From NCBI GenBank assembly GCA_035539075.1, contig DATLJB010000031.1, positions 9,159 through 73,158 on the forward strand: 64,000 nucleotides of DNA, written 5' to 3'. The first letter of the stretch is position 1; each line of letters opens with the position of its first letter. The notes beneath the pieces were generated by a model. That model was not told the origin of the DNA. It was given only the letters and a program-made list of their open reading frames with translations, and made no database searches. This document shows, one piece after another, positions 50,363 to 58,998 of this stretch. This stretch comes from Dongia_B sp035539075. GTDB taxonomy: Bacteria > Pseudomonadota > Alphaproteobacteria > Dongiales > Dongiaceae. Position numbers and translations under genes: made by a program.

Positions 50363-51214
50363 ATGACAGCCGCCAAACCGGTATTGGATTTTCAGATGAA
50401 TCACGACGACGTCAAGCAGCACTGGACCAATTGGGCGAACAGTTACGGCGCAAGCGTGAGGGCGACGACCCGCGGCCAATCGGCCAAGGAGCTGGAGCTC
50501 AACGCACTGATGCGGAAAATCGGCCAGATTCGCGCATCAGACCCGGATACGACTAGGGTGCTGGAGATCGGCTGCGGTGTCGGCGTCAACTGTGTCGAGC
50601 TTGTGAAGCGCTTTCCCGAACTCTCGGTGACCGGTCTCGATTACGTCCCCAAGATGATCGACAATGCCATCGAGTACCGCCGGAGCAGCGGGCTCGGTGA
50701 ACACAATCCGAGCTATCAAGTCGGAGACGTGTTGAATCTGGGCTTTCCGAAGGCCGCCTTTGATATTGTCCTCTCCAATCGCTGCCTGATCAATCTCGAG
50801 ACGTCCGACCTGCAATTCCAGGCCTTGGACCAGGTGCTCGACTGCCTTCGGCCGAAGGGTCACGTCGTTCTGATCGAAAACTCCCGGCTGACCCACGGCA
50901 ACCAGAACCGTTTGCGTCAGAAGCTCGGCTTGGCGCCACGGCCCGAACCGGAATTCAACAAGTTCTTCGATGAAGACGCGTTGCTGCGCTACGCCGAAAA
51001 CCGCGGCCTCCGGGTGGAAGAAACGCAGAATTTCTCGTCCTTCCATGACTTGATCTTGTATGTGCTCATCCCTTTCATGAACGGCGGCACGGTCGATTAC
51101 GATCATCCGGCTGTCGCTGCGGCGACCGAGATATCGAAAATGATGACAGAGGATCCGACCCTAGCGGCCGGCGCTTTCGGCCAGAACAAGCTCTTTCATT
51201 TCAGAAAGCCATAA
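50363..51214 (+). CDS. Class I SAM-dependent methyltransferase
   Basis: A 283-residue methyltransferase. SAM-binding motif I is VLEIGCGVGVNCVELVKRFP near 72-91; LSVTGLDYVPKMIDNA, YQVGDVLNLGFPKAAFDIVLSN and LRPKGHVVLIEN give the later strands. The C-terminal third (FDEDALLRYAENRGLRVEET) could shape the substrate site. ATG 50363 is 16 nt after the previous stop; ATG 50396 is possible. An in-frame ATG at 50303 would overlap the preceding gene. Position suggests methylation of a surface sugar or lipid carrier, but no substrate is identified. Confidence 0.75.
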   Translation: MTAAKPVLDFQMNHDDVKQHWTNWANSYGASVRATTRGQSAKELELNALMRKIGQIRASDPDTTRVLEIGCGVGVNCVELVKRFPELSVTGLDYVPKMIDNAIEYRRSSGLGEHNPSYQVGDVLNLGFPKAAFDIVLSNRCLINLETSDLQFQALDQVLDCLRPKGHVVLIENSRLTHGNQNRLRQKLGLAPRPEPEFNKFFDEDALLRYAENRGLRVEETQNFSSFHDLILYVLIPFMNGGTVDYDHPAVAAATEISKMMTEDPTLAAGAFGQNKLFHFRKP

Positions 51215-51249
51215 AGGAGGCCAGTCAGCTGGTCCCGGATACCGAGCCT

Positions 51250-51966
51250 GTGCAACCAACGCGATCCGCTTTGCGCCCAAGTCTGCTCCTGGACTTCGAC
51301 GGCACGATCGCCGACAGCTTGCCGCTGTTGCGGCGCATCTATTTCGAGATCGTGGGCGCGTTCGGCGGCAGCGCGACCGAGACCGATTTCGAGGCGCTGA
51401 TCGGTGTGCCGCTGCGGGATATCTGCGCCGGCCTCGTTCAGCGCTATGACACCTCCATCACGCCTGAGGCGCTGGTCAAGTCTTACCTCGACAAAATCAA
51501 GTCCGAATATGCCGGCGTTACCGCCTTTCCGGATGCCGTCCGTCTCATCGAGGCGGCAGGCGATAGCGGCCTTTCAATCGCCATCGTGACCTCAAGCACC
51601 GACCTGCTGGTGCGTGAATGGCTGCAGCAACAGCCATTTAGAAACCGGATCAGTGCCATCGTCACATCCGACATCTGCACCCGCGGCAAGCCGCATCCGG
51701 AACCCTATCTCAAGGCGATGGAGTTGACGCACAGCGGCCCCGGCCTTGCCATCGCCGTCGATGACGCGCCGGACGGCGTTCAAGCGGCCATCGCCAGCGG
51801 CGCGCAGTGTTTTGCCCTGGCGCGGCGGCGTGAGCGGAACGAGATATGGCCAAGCGACGCCCGCATCGTGACCGATCTCGATGCGGTCTGGGCCGATTTC
51901 ACCGCGAGCGGCGGCATTGCAGCCTTGCGCGGCGATGGTCATGAGCGGCCCGGGCTGATCTCGTGA
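51250..51966 (+). CDS. HAD family hydrolase
   Basis: A phosphoglycolate phosphatase-like HAD protein (238 aa). Motif I DFDGTIADSLPLL is near 15-27 with the nucleophile aspartate, motif II in VTSSTDLL near 112-119, motif III lysine in RGKPHPEPYLKAM near 139-151, and motif IV DDAPDGVQAA near 165-174. The annotated start is GTG 51250, but the strong site AAAGGAGG lies 30 nt upstream and would fit an in-frame CTG at 51229 better. The stop overlaps the next start (GTGA), so the protein is coupled to the fusion enzyme; a sugar-phosphate phosphatase role in the pathway is plausible. Confidence 0.78.
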   Translation: MQPTRSALRPSLLLDFDGTIADSLPLLRRIYFEIVGAFGGSATETDFEALIGVPLRDICAGLVQRYDTSITPEALVKSYLDKIKSEYAGVTAFPDAVRLIEAAGDSGLSIAIVTSSTDLLVREWLQQQPFRNRISAIVTSDICTRGKPHPEPYLKAMELTHSGPGLAIAVDDAPDGVQAAIASGAQCFALARRRERNEIWPSDARIVTDLDAVWADFTASGGIAALRGDGHERPGLIS

Positions 51967-54900
51967 ACGCTGAACCGCAATTACTGATCATTTCGCCGCC
52001 CGCCGCCCCGGATCGGCAAGTTGCGGCGCGCATCGACGCCATTTGGCGCGATGAGCAGCAGAAACGCCCCCAAGGCCTTTTCGATGGGCGCATTCTCAGC
52101 CTGGCGCGAATGGATGGCGATCGGTTGATCTGCCAGAGTCGGCCCTATCGCGACTTTCTCGCGCAGCAACGCGAGCCGGAGCTGGCTGCCATTCTCAAGG
52201 TGCGGCCCGTTGCCGTGGCCGGCCTGCTGGAATGCGCGGAAGGGCTGGTCTTCGGCAGACGCGGCCGCGACGTCACGGAAAGCGCCGGCAAATGGGAACT
52301 GGTTCCGTCAGGCGGTGTCGACGGCGGTTTGATCGAGCAAGGCGGCAGCAGGTTGCTTCACCGGCAACTCCGGATCGAACTGGAAGAAGAGGTCGGCATC
52401 CGCAGCGCCGAGATCGACCGGATCGCATTTATCGCCGCCATCCGATCAAGCCGATCGGGGGTCATCGATCTCGGCTTTCACTTATTCTCGCACCTCTCCG
52501 CCAGCGATATCATCGCTCGCCACGCGCAACTTGCGAAGAAGGAATATGACCGGCTCGAAATCGTTGCCGCGAGCCGTCTCGCCGAATTCCTGGAGGAGGC
52601 GAGCGAGCAGGTCGATGACGTCTCTCTCGCCTTGCTGCGGCAGGTTGGTCGCTTTATCGGTCAGCTCGGGCAGCGCCCGTTCCCGCGCGATCTCGAAGTC
52701 TTGGCGTCACCGGTGCTACGGGCTAAGCCGAAAAGAGCTGTCGTGATCGTGCAAGCCCGGACCAGTTCTACCCGGTTGCCGGCAAAGGTGCTGAAGCCCC
52801 TTGGCTCCAGGACCGTATTGGAACAATGCCTGCACCGCTGCCGGGCCATCGAGGGGATCGACGCGGTGGTTTGTGCAACGACCACGGATCCGGCGGATGA
52901 TCGGATCGCAGCGATCGCGCAAGAGGCAGGCGTCCTGGTCTTTCGCGGCAGTGTTACAGATGTCCTGGGCCGTTATCTCGGCGCCGCCCGGCTTGCCGAA
53001 GCCGATATCATTCTGCGGGTCACCAGCGATTGTCCGCTGATCGATCCGGGTATTTGCGCAAAAGTTCTGCGGCTGCGTGAAGAGACCAGGGCGGATTATG
53101 TCAGCAACAACATGCCTGCATCATACCCGCATGGGCTGGACTGCGAGGCCTTCACCCGCGTGGCGCTGGAGCTTGCCGACGAGCAGGCCTCCGAGAGCTA
53201 CGATCGCGAACACGTCACACCCTGGATCCGGCGCCAGCCGCAACTGAAGCAGGCCAGCTTGATCGGACCCGGCTGGCCCGCCAGCGCCCAGCGCTGGACG
53301 CTCGACTATCCAGAAGACTACACCTTTTTCAAAGCCGTTTTCGACGCAACCCCGGAGGACCAGTTGCAGGACATGCAGTCTGTCCTCTCCGTGCTGGCGC
53401 GTCATCGTGAGATCGAGCAGATAAACGTCGCGCATAGCCGGGCCGGCGTTGCGGCCGGCCGCAGCGCTCTCGTCTTTCGGTTCGATGCGGATGAGACCAT
53501 CGGCACAGGGCATGCAATGCGCTGCGCGACCGTATCAAGGCGTTTCGAGGAACTTGGCTGGCCCTGCTATTGGGCAGTCACCCGGCGGACCGCCACATTC
53601 CTCGGCCGCCGTATTCAGCCCGGCCAACTCATCATCCTGCCGGACGTCGCCTCCCATGACCAAAGAGCCGAAGCCGAGCTCGGTGCCATCGCGGCACAGG
53701 TCGCCGACATATCGCTGCTCGCCATCGACCACTACGCGCTGCCCGGAGATTTTGCGGCGAGGGCGCGTACCCTGGCACGCCAGGTCATGGTCTTCGATGA
53801 CTTCGCCGATCGCCCCGTTGAGGCGGATATTATCGTCAATGCAACACCCGGCGTCAGCCATGCCAGCTATAGCAGCCTGGCTCCGCAATCGGCGAAGCTG
53901 CTGATCGGCGGCATGGCGGCACCGCTCCGGCAGCAGTTCGCTGCGCGCCGAGGTGTCGCGCTTGTGCAGCGGCAGGCATCGGTATCAGGCGTCAATCGCG
54001 TGTTGATCTCCTTTGGCGGGGTGGACCCGCTTGACGGGACGTCGCTGGCGATCGATGCGGTGCAAGCGGTGCTGCCTGCCGGCACGGTCGATGTCGTCCT
54101 CGGCGCCAACGCCCCCCATTTCAACCGCATCCGGTCGATGATCGCCGGCTTGCCCCAATCCCCCGTGAAATTCCGCCTGCTGCAGGATGTTGCCGAGATG
54201 GCGGATCTGATGATGCAGGCGGATCTGTGCATTGGCGCCCCGGGCACGACCAGTTGGGAACGATGCTGCCTCGGCTTGCCCAGCCTTCTGGTGGGGATCG
54301 CGGAAAACCAGCGCAAGAACGCGGAGATCCTCGTCACCCGTGGCGCCGCACGGGGTTGCGGCTTCCTCACCACCGAGTCGCGCGCGGCGGTCCTGGACCG
54401 GCTCGCCGGAGAGTTACAGGGACTATCGCGGGATAGTGCCGCACTACAGCGTATGTCGAAAAACGCCGGTGAAATATGCGACGGCCGCGGCGTGGATCGG
54501 ATCGTCGTAAATTGCTTGCCGCCTGTGCCGATCGGCGAGGGCGTATCCTTGTTGGTGCGGACCGTGGAGGCGGCGGATGAAGCGCTTTTACTGGCTTGGC
54601 GGCAGGCGCCTGAAAGCCGCCGTTTCGGCTTCGATCAGCAATCGCCGATCGGCGACGAGCATCACCGATGGCTCGACGGCAAGCTTCACTCGGTCGGCGA
54701 TTTCCTGCTGATCGGCGAGGTTGGGGACGGGCCTGTCAGCTATCTGCAAGCGGAACGGCGAGGCGACAACCGCGGTTCGCCGATCTATCTGTGCCGTCTC
54801 GTCGTCGCACCCGGCCAGTCCGGCCGCGTCGACTGTGCTTCCGCCATGCTCAAGGCGGTGCGGAGCCTGATCCCCGGCGGTTCGCTACTGATACCGGCCG

Positions 54901-54992
54901 GCGCGGGCGATACGGCTTCCATGAATATGCTCCAAGGATTAGGGTATGAACTGCGACCCGACGGGTATTGGTGGTCGCTGCCGCAGACATGA
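51963..54992 (+). CDS. Four-domain fusion: Nudix - SpsF-type cytidylyltransferase - PseG-type hydrolase - GNAT
   Basis: One 1009-residue protein. Residues about 80-212 form a Nudix domain (LVPSGGVDGGL, IELEEEVGI; the usual REUXEEXGU arginine is replaced by isoleucine). About 256-485 is an SpsF/PseF-like nucleotidyltransferase (VVIVQARTSSTRLPAKVLKP, RVTSDCPLIDP, DREHVTPWIRR). About 500-850 is PseG-like UDP-sugar hydrolase (FDADETIGTGHAMRC, AIDHYAL, GAPGTTSWERCCLGLPSLLV). About 855-1009 is a GNAT acetyltransferase like PseH/SpsD. In B. subtilis spsD, spsF and spsG are separate genes; here they are one chain. Starts GTG 51963, coupled to the HAD gene, and overlaps pseI at its stop. Confidence 0.85.
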   Translation: MNAEPQLLIISPPAAPDRQVAARIDAIWRDEQQKRPQGLFDGRILSLARMDGDRLICQSRPYRDFLAQQREPELAAILKVRPVAVAGLLECAEGLVFGRRGRDVTESAGKWELVPSGGVDGGLIEQGGSRLLHRQLRIELEEEVGIRSAEIDRIAFIAAIRSSRSGVIDLGFHLFSHLSASDIIARHAQLAKKEYDRLEIVAASRLAEFLEEASEQVDDVSLALLRQVGRFIGQLGQRPFPRDLEVLASPVLRAKPKRAVVIVQARTSSTRLPAKVLKPLGSRTVLEQCLHRCRAIEGIDAVVCATTTDPADDRIAAIAQEAGVLVFRGSVTDVLGRYLGAARLAEADIILRVTSDCPLIDPGICAKVLRLREETRADYVSNNMPASYPHGLDCEAFTRVALELADEQASESYDREHVTPWIRRQPQLKQASLIGPGWPASAQRWTLDYPEDYTFFKAVFDATPEDQLQDMQSVLSVLARHREIEQINVAHSRAGVAAGRSALVFRFDADETIGTGHAMRCATVSRRFEELGWPCYWAVTRRTATFLGRRIQPGQLIILPDVASHDQRAEAELGAIAAQVADISLLAIDHYALPGDFAARARTLARQVMVFDDFADRPVEADIIVNATPGVSHASYSSLAPQSAKLLIGGMAAPLRQQFAARRGVALVQRQASVSGVNRVLISFGGVDPLDGTSLAIDAVQAVLPAGTVDVVLGANAPHFNRIRSMIAGLPQSPVKFRLLQDVAEMADLMMQADLCIGAPGTTSWERCCLGLPSLLVGIAENQRKNAEILVTRGAARGCGFLTTESRAAVLDRLAGELQGLSRDSAALQRMSKNAGEICDGRGVDRIVVNCLPPVPIGEGVSLLVRTVEAADEALLLAWRQAPESRRFGFDQQSPIGDEHHRWLDGKLHSVGDFLLIGEVGDGPVSYLQAERRGDNRGSPIYLCRLVVAPGQSGRVDCASAMLKAVRSLIPGGSLLIPAGAGDTASMNMLQGLGYELRPDGYWWSLPQT

Positions 54993-56059
54993 ATACAGAG
55001 AGATACATGCGCCGTGTGACCATCAACGGCCGAGCCATCGGCCCAGACCAGCCGCCTTATGTCATTGCCGAAATGTCTGCCAATCACAACGGCAGCCTCG
55101 AGCGGGCGTTCCGGCTGCTGGAAGCCGCCAAGCAGGCGGGGGCGGATGCGGTCAAGCTGCAGAGCTATCGGGCCGACACCATCACGCTGGACCATGACGG
55201 TCCGGAATTCCGAATTCACGGCGGGTTATGGGACGGTCAGCGTCTCTACGATCTCTATGCCGACGCCGCCATGCCCTGGGACTGGCATGAGCCGCTGTTC
55301 CGCCGCGCCGCGGAACTGGGCATCACGATTTTCAGCTCGCCGTTCGACCATAGCGCCGTGGATCTGCTGCAGTCGCTGGACGCACCGGCTTTCAAGATCG
55401 CCTCTCTGGAGCTCTGCGATATCCCGCTGATCGAAAAGGTCGCGGCCATCGGCAAGCCGGTCATCATGTCGACCGGCGCTTCCGAATTGGGCGAGATCGC
55501 TGAAGCCGTGGCGGCGGCGCGGCGCGCGGGCTGTGAGGAGCTGATCCTGCTGCAATGTACCAGCGGCTATCCAACGCCGCCGAGCGACAGCAACCTTCGC
55601 ACCATTCCGCATCTGGCGCAGATGTTCGATGCCGACGTCGGGCTCTCGGATCACACGATGGGAACCGCGGTGCCGGTTGCGGCCGTCGCGCTCGGCGCCT
55701 GCGTCATCGAAAAGCATTTTACGCTCGCCCGGTCGGATGGTGGGGTGGATTCGGCGTTCAGCCTGGAACCGGCCGAATTGGCCAGTCTGGTCGCCGACTG
55801 CCGGACCGGCTGGGAAGCGCTGGGAACCGTCAAGTATGGCATCGCCGCAAGCGAGGCCGGCGTGCGAACTTTCCGGCGCTCCTTGTACGTCGTTCAGGAC
55901 ATCGCAGCGGGTGAAACCATCACCGAACGGCACGTGCGCTCGATTCGTCCGGGGCTCGGGTTGGCGCCGAAATATTATGCTTCGGTTCTCGGCAGAAAGG
56001 CGTCGCGGCAGCTCAAGCGTGGCATGCCGCTCGACTGGACCATGCTCGCTTCCGAGTAG
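54989..56059 (+). CDS. pseI: Pseudaminic acid synthase (NeuB family)
   Basis: Condenses a 2,4-diacetamido-hexose with phosphoenolpyruvate to a nine-carbon nonulosonic acid (356 aa). A TIM barrel (about 15-285) has EMSANHNGSLERAFRLLEAA near 29-48, LQSYRADTITLDHDGPEF near 60-77, SSPFDHSAVDLLQSL near 113-127, STGASELGEIAEAV near 160-173 and VGLSDHTMGTAVP near 214-226. A C-terminal SAF domain (about 290-356) starts RSLYVVQDIAAGETI. The DADTI..DHDGPEF-like segment and GGLWDG favour PseI over NeuB, but legionaminic acid synthase cannot be excluded. ATG 54989 overlaps the fusion gene stop. Confidence 0.87.
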   Translation: MNTERYMRRVTINGRAIGPDQPPYVIAEMSANHNGSLERAFRLLEAAKQAGADAVKLQSYRADTITLDHDGPEFRIHGGLWDGQRLYDLYADAAMPWDWHEPLFRRAAELGITIFSSPFDHSAVDLLQSLDAPAFKIASLELCDIPLIEKVAAIGKPVIMSTGASELGEIAEAVAAARRAGCEELILLQCTSGYPTPPSDSNLRTIPHLAQMFDADVGLSDHTMGTAVPVAAVALGACVIEKHFTLARSDGGVDSAFSLEPAELASLVADCRTGWEALGTVKYGIAASEAGVRTFRRSLYVVQDIAAGETITERHVRSIRPGLGLAPKYYASVLGRKASRQLKRGMPLDWTMLASE

Positions 56060-56198
56060 CAATAGAAGCCTGCCGGGAGGATTTGACGCCCCTAACGCGC
56101 CCTGCTATGGACCTGAACCGGCTGGGAACGAGGCGATCGGCCAAGCGTAAGGTGCAGTCTCTATTGACATAAGATAGCAATTTTTACGAGCGAAATAA

Positions 56199-57221
56199 GT
56201 GCGAGATTTTCTAAGCCCTGCTGTCGACCTCAACGGCCATTCCATCCTGGTAACAGGCGGCACCGGTTCCTTCGGACGCAAATTCATCACCACGGTGCTC
56301 GAGCGCTATAAGCCGGCCCGATTGATCGTCTATTCGCGCGATGAATTGAAGCAGTTCGAAATGGCTCAGGAACTGTCGCCGAACACTTACAGCTGCTTGC
56401 GCTATTTCATCGGCGACGTGCGCGATAAGGATCGCCTCGAGACCGCCATGCGCGGCATTGATACCGTGGTCCATGCGGCTGCGCTGAAGCATGTGCCGAT
56501 CGCCGAATACAATCCCTTTGAATGCATCGCGACGAATGTGCACGGCGCGGAGAACGTGGTCAACGCGTCGATCCGCTCGGGGGTCAAGCGCGTGGTTGCC
56601 TTGTCGACCGACAAGGCTGCCAATCCGATCAACCTCTACGGCGCAAGCAAGCTTGCATCCGACAAGATCTTCGTTGCCGCGAACCATCTGGCCGGCGCCG
56701 GCGGCTGCCGGTTCGCCGTCGTGCGGTACGGCAACGTGATCGGTTCGCGCGGCAGCGTCATTCCCTTCTTTCAGAAGCTGATCAAGCAGGGAGCCACGGA
56801 ACTGCCGATCACCGACCAGCGGATGACGCGCTTCCTGATCACCCTGCAGCAAGGCGTCAATTTCGTCCTTTCTTCGATGGCGATGATGCGGGGCGGCGAA
56901 ATCTTCGTACCGAAGATTCCCAGCATGAAGATGACCGACCTCGCCACGGCGATCGCGCCGCAACTGCCGCAGAAAGTGGTCGGCATCCGGCCGGGCGAAA
57001 AGCTGCACGAGGTGATGATCACCGAGGAAGATTCCTGGTCCACCTTCGAGCTTGAAGACCGCTATGTGATCGAGCCCTCGCATATACGCTGGGAGACGGA
57101 TCGCAGCGACTTGCCGGGTGCCAAGCGGGTGACCGAGGGCTTCTACTACAACAGCCGCGACAACAGCGCCTGGATGACCGGCGCGCAGCTGCAGGCCCTC
57201 CTGGCGACGGAACAGTCGTGA
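56199..57221 (+). CDS. pseB: UDP-N-acetylglucosamine 4,6-dehydratase (inverting), PseB
   Basis: First enzyme of the pathway (340 aa), an extended short-chain dehydrogenase. The NAD(P)-binding motif is GGTGSFGRKF near 18-27; HAAALKHVPIAEYNPFECI near 93-111 is a family signature; the TDKAANPINLYGASKLASDK stretch near 131-150 holds the catalytic Asp-Lys-Tyr/Lys set of inverting dehydratases. The C-terminus (KRVTEGFYYNSRDN, AWMTGAQLQALL) is standard. The start is GTG 56199, 139 nt after pseI; a TTGACA at 56164-56169 may belong to a promoter, but no good -10 follows. Stop overlaps the pseC start as GTGA. Confidence 0.9.
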   Translation: MRDFLSPAVDLNGHSILVTGGTGSFGRKFITTVLERYKPARLIVYSRDELKQFEMAQELSPNTYSCLRYFIGDVRDKDRLETAMRGIDTVVHAAALKHVPIAEYNPFECIATNVHGAENVVNASIRSGVKRVVALSTDKAANPINLYGASKLASDKIFVAANHLAGAGGCRFAVVRYGNVIGSRGSVIPFFQKLIKQGATELPITDQRMTRFLITLQQGVNFVLSSMAMMRGGEIFVPKIPSMKMTDLATAIAPQLPQKVVGIRPGEKLHEVMITEEDSWSTFELEDRYVIEPSHIRWETDRSDLPGAKRVTEGFYYNSRDNSAWMTGAQLQALLATEQS

Positions 57222-58429
57222 CGGCGACGACGCCTTTCCTGCCTTACGGTAAGCAATCGATCGACGATGATGATGTCGCCGCCGTCGCGGCGGCCTTGCG
57301 GGGCGACTACCTCACCACGGGACCGACGGTCGCCCAGTTCGAGCAGGCCTTCGCCGATTTTACCGGCGCGCGCCACGCCGTCGCCAGCAACAGCGGAACG
57401 GCAGCCCTTCATCTCGCCTGCATGGCGCTCGGCCTTGGCCCCGGCGACCATGTCGTCGTTCCCAGCGTGACCTTCCTGGCGACGGCAAACGCACCGCGTT
57501 TCTGCGGCGCCGATGTGATCTTCGCCGATGTCGATCCCGATAACGGCCGGATGACGGCCCATACCTTGCAGCAAGCGCTCGACCGGCATCCCGGCATCCG
57601 CCCCAAAGCCGTGTTGCCGGTGCATCTCAACGGACATTGCGTCGATCTGCCCGCCATTGGTGCGGTTGCGGATGCCCATGGCATGGTTGTGATCGAAGAT
57701 GCCTGCCATGCCCTGGGCGGGACGCACAATGCGGGCAATGGCAGCCGCGCCAGAGTCGGCGCCAACGCGATCGGCAGCCTGAGCTGCTTTTCCCTGCATC
57801 CGGTCAAGACGATGACGACAGGCGAGGGCGGCGTCACCACGACCAACGATCCGCAGCTCTATCAGGCGATGCTGCTCTACCGCAATCACGGCATGACGCG
57901 CGACCCGGCCGCCTTCACCATGAAGGAGCAGGCCTTTGACACCAGCGGTGCGGCCTTGCCCTGGTATTACGAGATGCAGGCGCTGGGTCCCAATTATCGC
58001 ATCACGGATGTCGCCTGCGCCCTGGGCCTTTCGCAATTGGCCAAGCTCGATGGGTTTATCAGTCGCCGACGGGTCCTCGCCGCACGCTATGACCAGGCTT
58101 TGGCCGGCCTTCAACCGCGCCTTAAGCTGGTCCGCGGGCCGCAAGGGGACGAAGCGGCGCTACATCTTTATGTGGTCCTGATCGATTTTGCGGCCCTCGG
58201 CACCAGCCGCGCCGAGGCGATGGCGTTCCTCCGGGACCGCGGAATCGGTACCCAGGTTCATTATCTGCCGGTTCATCGCCAGCCTTATTATCGCCGTCTT
58301 TACGGGACGCTAAAGCTGCCCGGCGCTGACGCCTATTATGAACGCGCCTTGTCGATCCCCCTTTACCCTGACATGAGCGACGCGGATGCCGACCGCGTCA
58401 TCGCCGCGCTTACGGATCTCGTGTCCTGA
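57218..58429 (+). CDS. pseC: UDP-4-amino-4,6-dideoxy-L-altrose transaminase, PseC
   Basis: PLP-dependent DegT/DnrJ/EryC1 aminotransferase (403 aa) acting on the 4-keto sugar made by PseB. Start VTATTPFLPYGKQSIDDDDV is the usual PseC N-terminus. ASNSGTAALHLACMALGLGP near 56-75 binds the phosphate, VIEDACHALGG near 158-168 has the PLP-binding aspartate, and SCFSLHPVKTMTTGEGGV near 189-206 carries the Schiff-base lysine. Overlaps pseB by 4 nt. It is the last gene in the locus; mscL begins 93 nt later. Confidence 0.9.
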   Translation: MTATTPFLPYGKQSIDDDDVAAVAAALRGDYLTTGPTVAQFEQAFADFTGARHAVASNSGTAALHLACMALGLGPGDHVVVPSVTFLATANAPRFCGADVIFADVDPDNGRMTAHTLQQALDRHPGIRPKAVLPVHLNGHCVDLPAIGAVADAHGMVVIEDACHALGGTHNAGNGSRARVGANAIGSLSCFSLHPVKTMTTGEGGVTTTNDPQLYQAMLLYRNHGMTRDPAAFTMKEQAFDTSGAALPWYYEMQALGPNYRITDVACALGLSQLAKLDGFISRRRVLAARYDQALAGLQPRLKLVRGPQGDEAALHLYVVLIDFAALGTSRAEAMAFLRDRGIGTQVHYLPVHRQPYYRRLYGTLKLPGADAYYERALSIPLYPDMSDADADRVIAALTDLVS

Positions 58430-58522
58430 CGATCTCATTCCTTGACAAATGCCGGCGTTTCCAGTGCCCTACAAGAGAGCTGCTCGGCCAAGCGAGCTCT
58501 TCGCGGCACTGAGGAGGAGGGG

Positions 58523-58939
58523 ATGAGCATTTTCAAGGAATTCCGCGACTTCGCCATGCGGGGCAACGTAATCGACCTCGCCGTCGGTATCATTATCGGT
58601 GCCGCCTTCACCGGCATCGTCACCTCGCTTGTCAATGACATCATCATGCCGGTGATCGGCGCTATCATGAAGGGCGTCGATTTCTCGAACTATTTTGTGG
58701 TCCTGCGCGGCGATCATTACGATTCGCTCAAGGCGGCCAAGGACGCCGGCGCCGCGACGCTCAATTACGGTCTCTTCATCAATACGGTCATCAACTTCCT
58801 CATCGTTTCGTTCGCGATCTTCATCGTGGTGAAGCAGATCAATCGCTTCAAGAAGCAGCAAGATGCGGCGCCGGCCGGTCCGACCAAGAGCGAGGAGTTG
58901 TTGACGGAAATTCGCGATTTGCTGAAAAACAAATCCTGA
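58523..58939 (+). CDS. mscL: Large-conductance mechanosensitive channel MscL
   Basis: Homopentameric tension-gated channel (138 aa) protecting against hypo-osmotic shock. Begins MSIFKEFRDFAMRGNVIDLA, with TM1 (about 15-40; VGIIIGAAFTGIVTSLVND) and TM2 (about 74-99; INFLIVSFAIFIVVKQIN) and a C-terminal helix ending LLTEIRDLLKNK. GAGGAGGAGGGG precedes the ATG; a longer frame from 58442 would add 27 residues not found in the family. A TTGACA at 58442-58447 may be its -35. Confidence 0.95.
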   Translation: MSIFKEFRDFAMRGNVIDLAVGIIIGAAFTGIVTSLVNDIIMPVIGAIMKGVDFSNYFVVLRGDHYDSLKAAKDAGAATLNYGLFINTVINFLIVSFAIFIVVKQINRFKKQQDAAPAGPTKSEELLTEIRDLLKNKS

Positions 58940-58998
58940 CACGAAAGACGCATTAGCAACTTCTTCTGCCGCCAACGATGGCGGCGAACGGATAGATT

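Noticed and set aside
56164..56192. Promoter for pseB starting at TTGACA
   Set aside because: The -35 is perfect, but no acceptable -10 lies 16-18 nt downstream, so it is not listed as a feature.
58442..58475. Promoter for mscL at TTGACA 58442
   Set aside because: The nearest -10-like sequence (CTACAA) is about 21 nt away, too far for a standard promoter.
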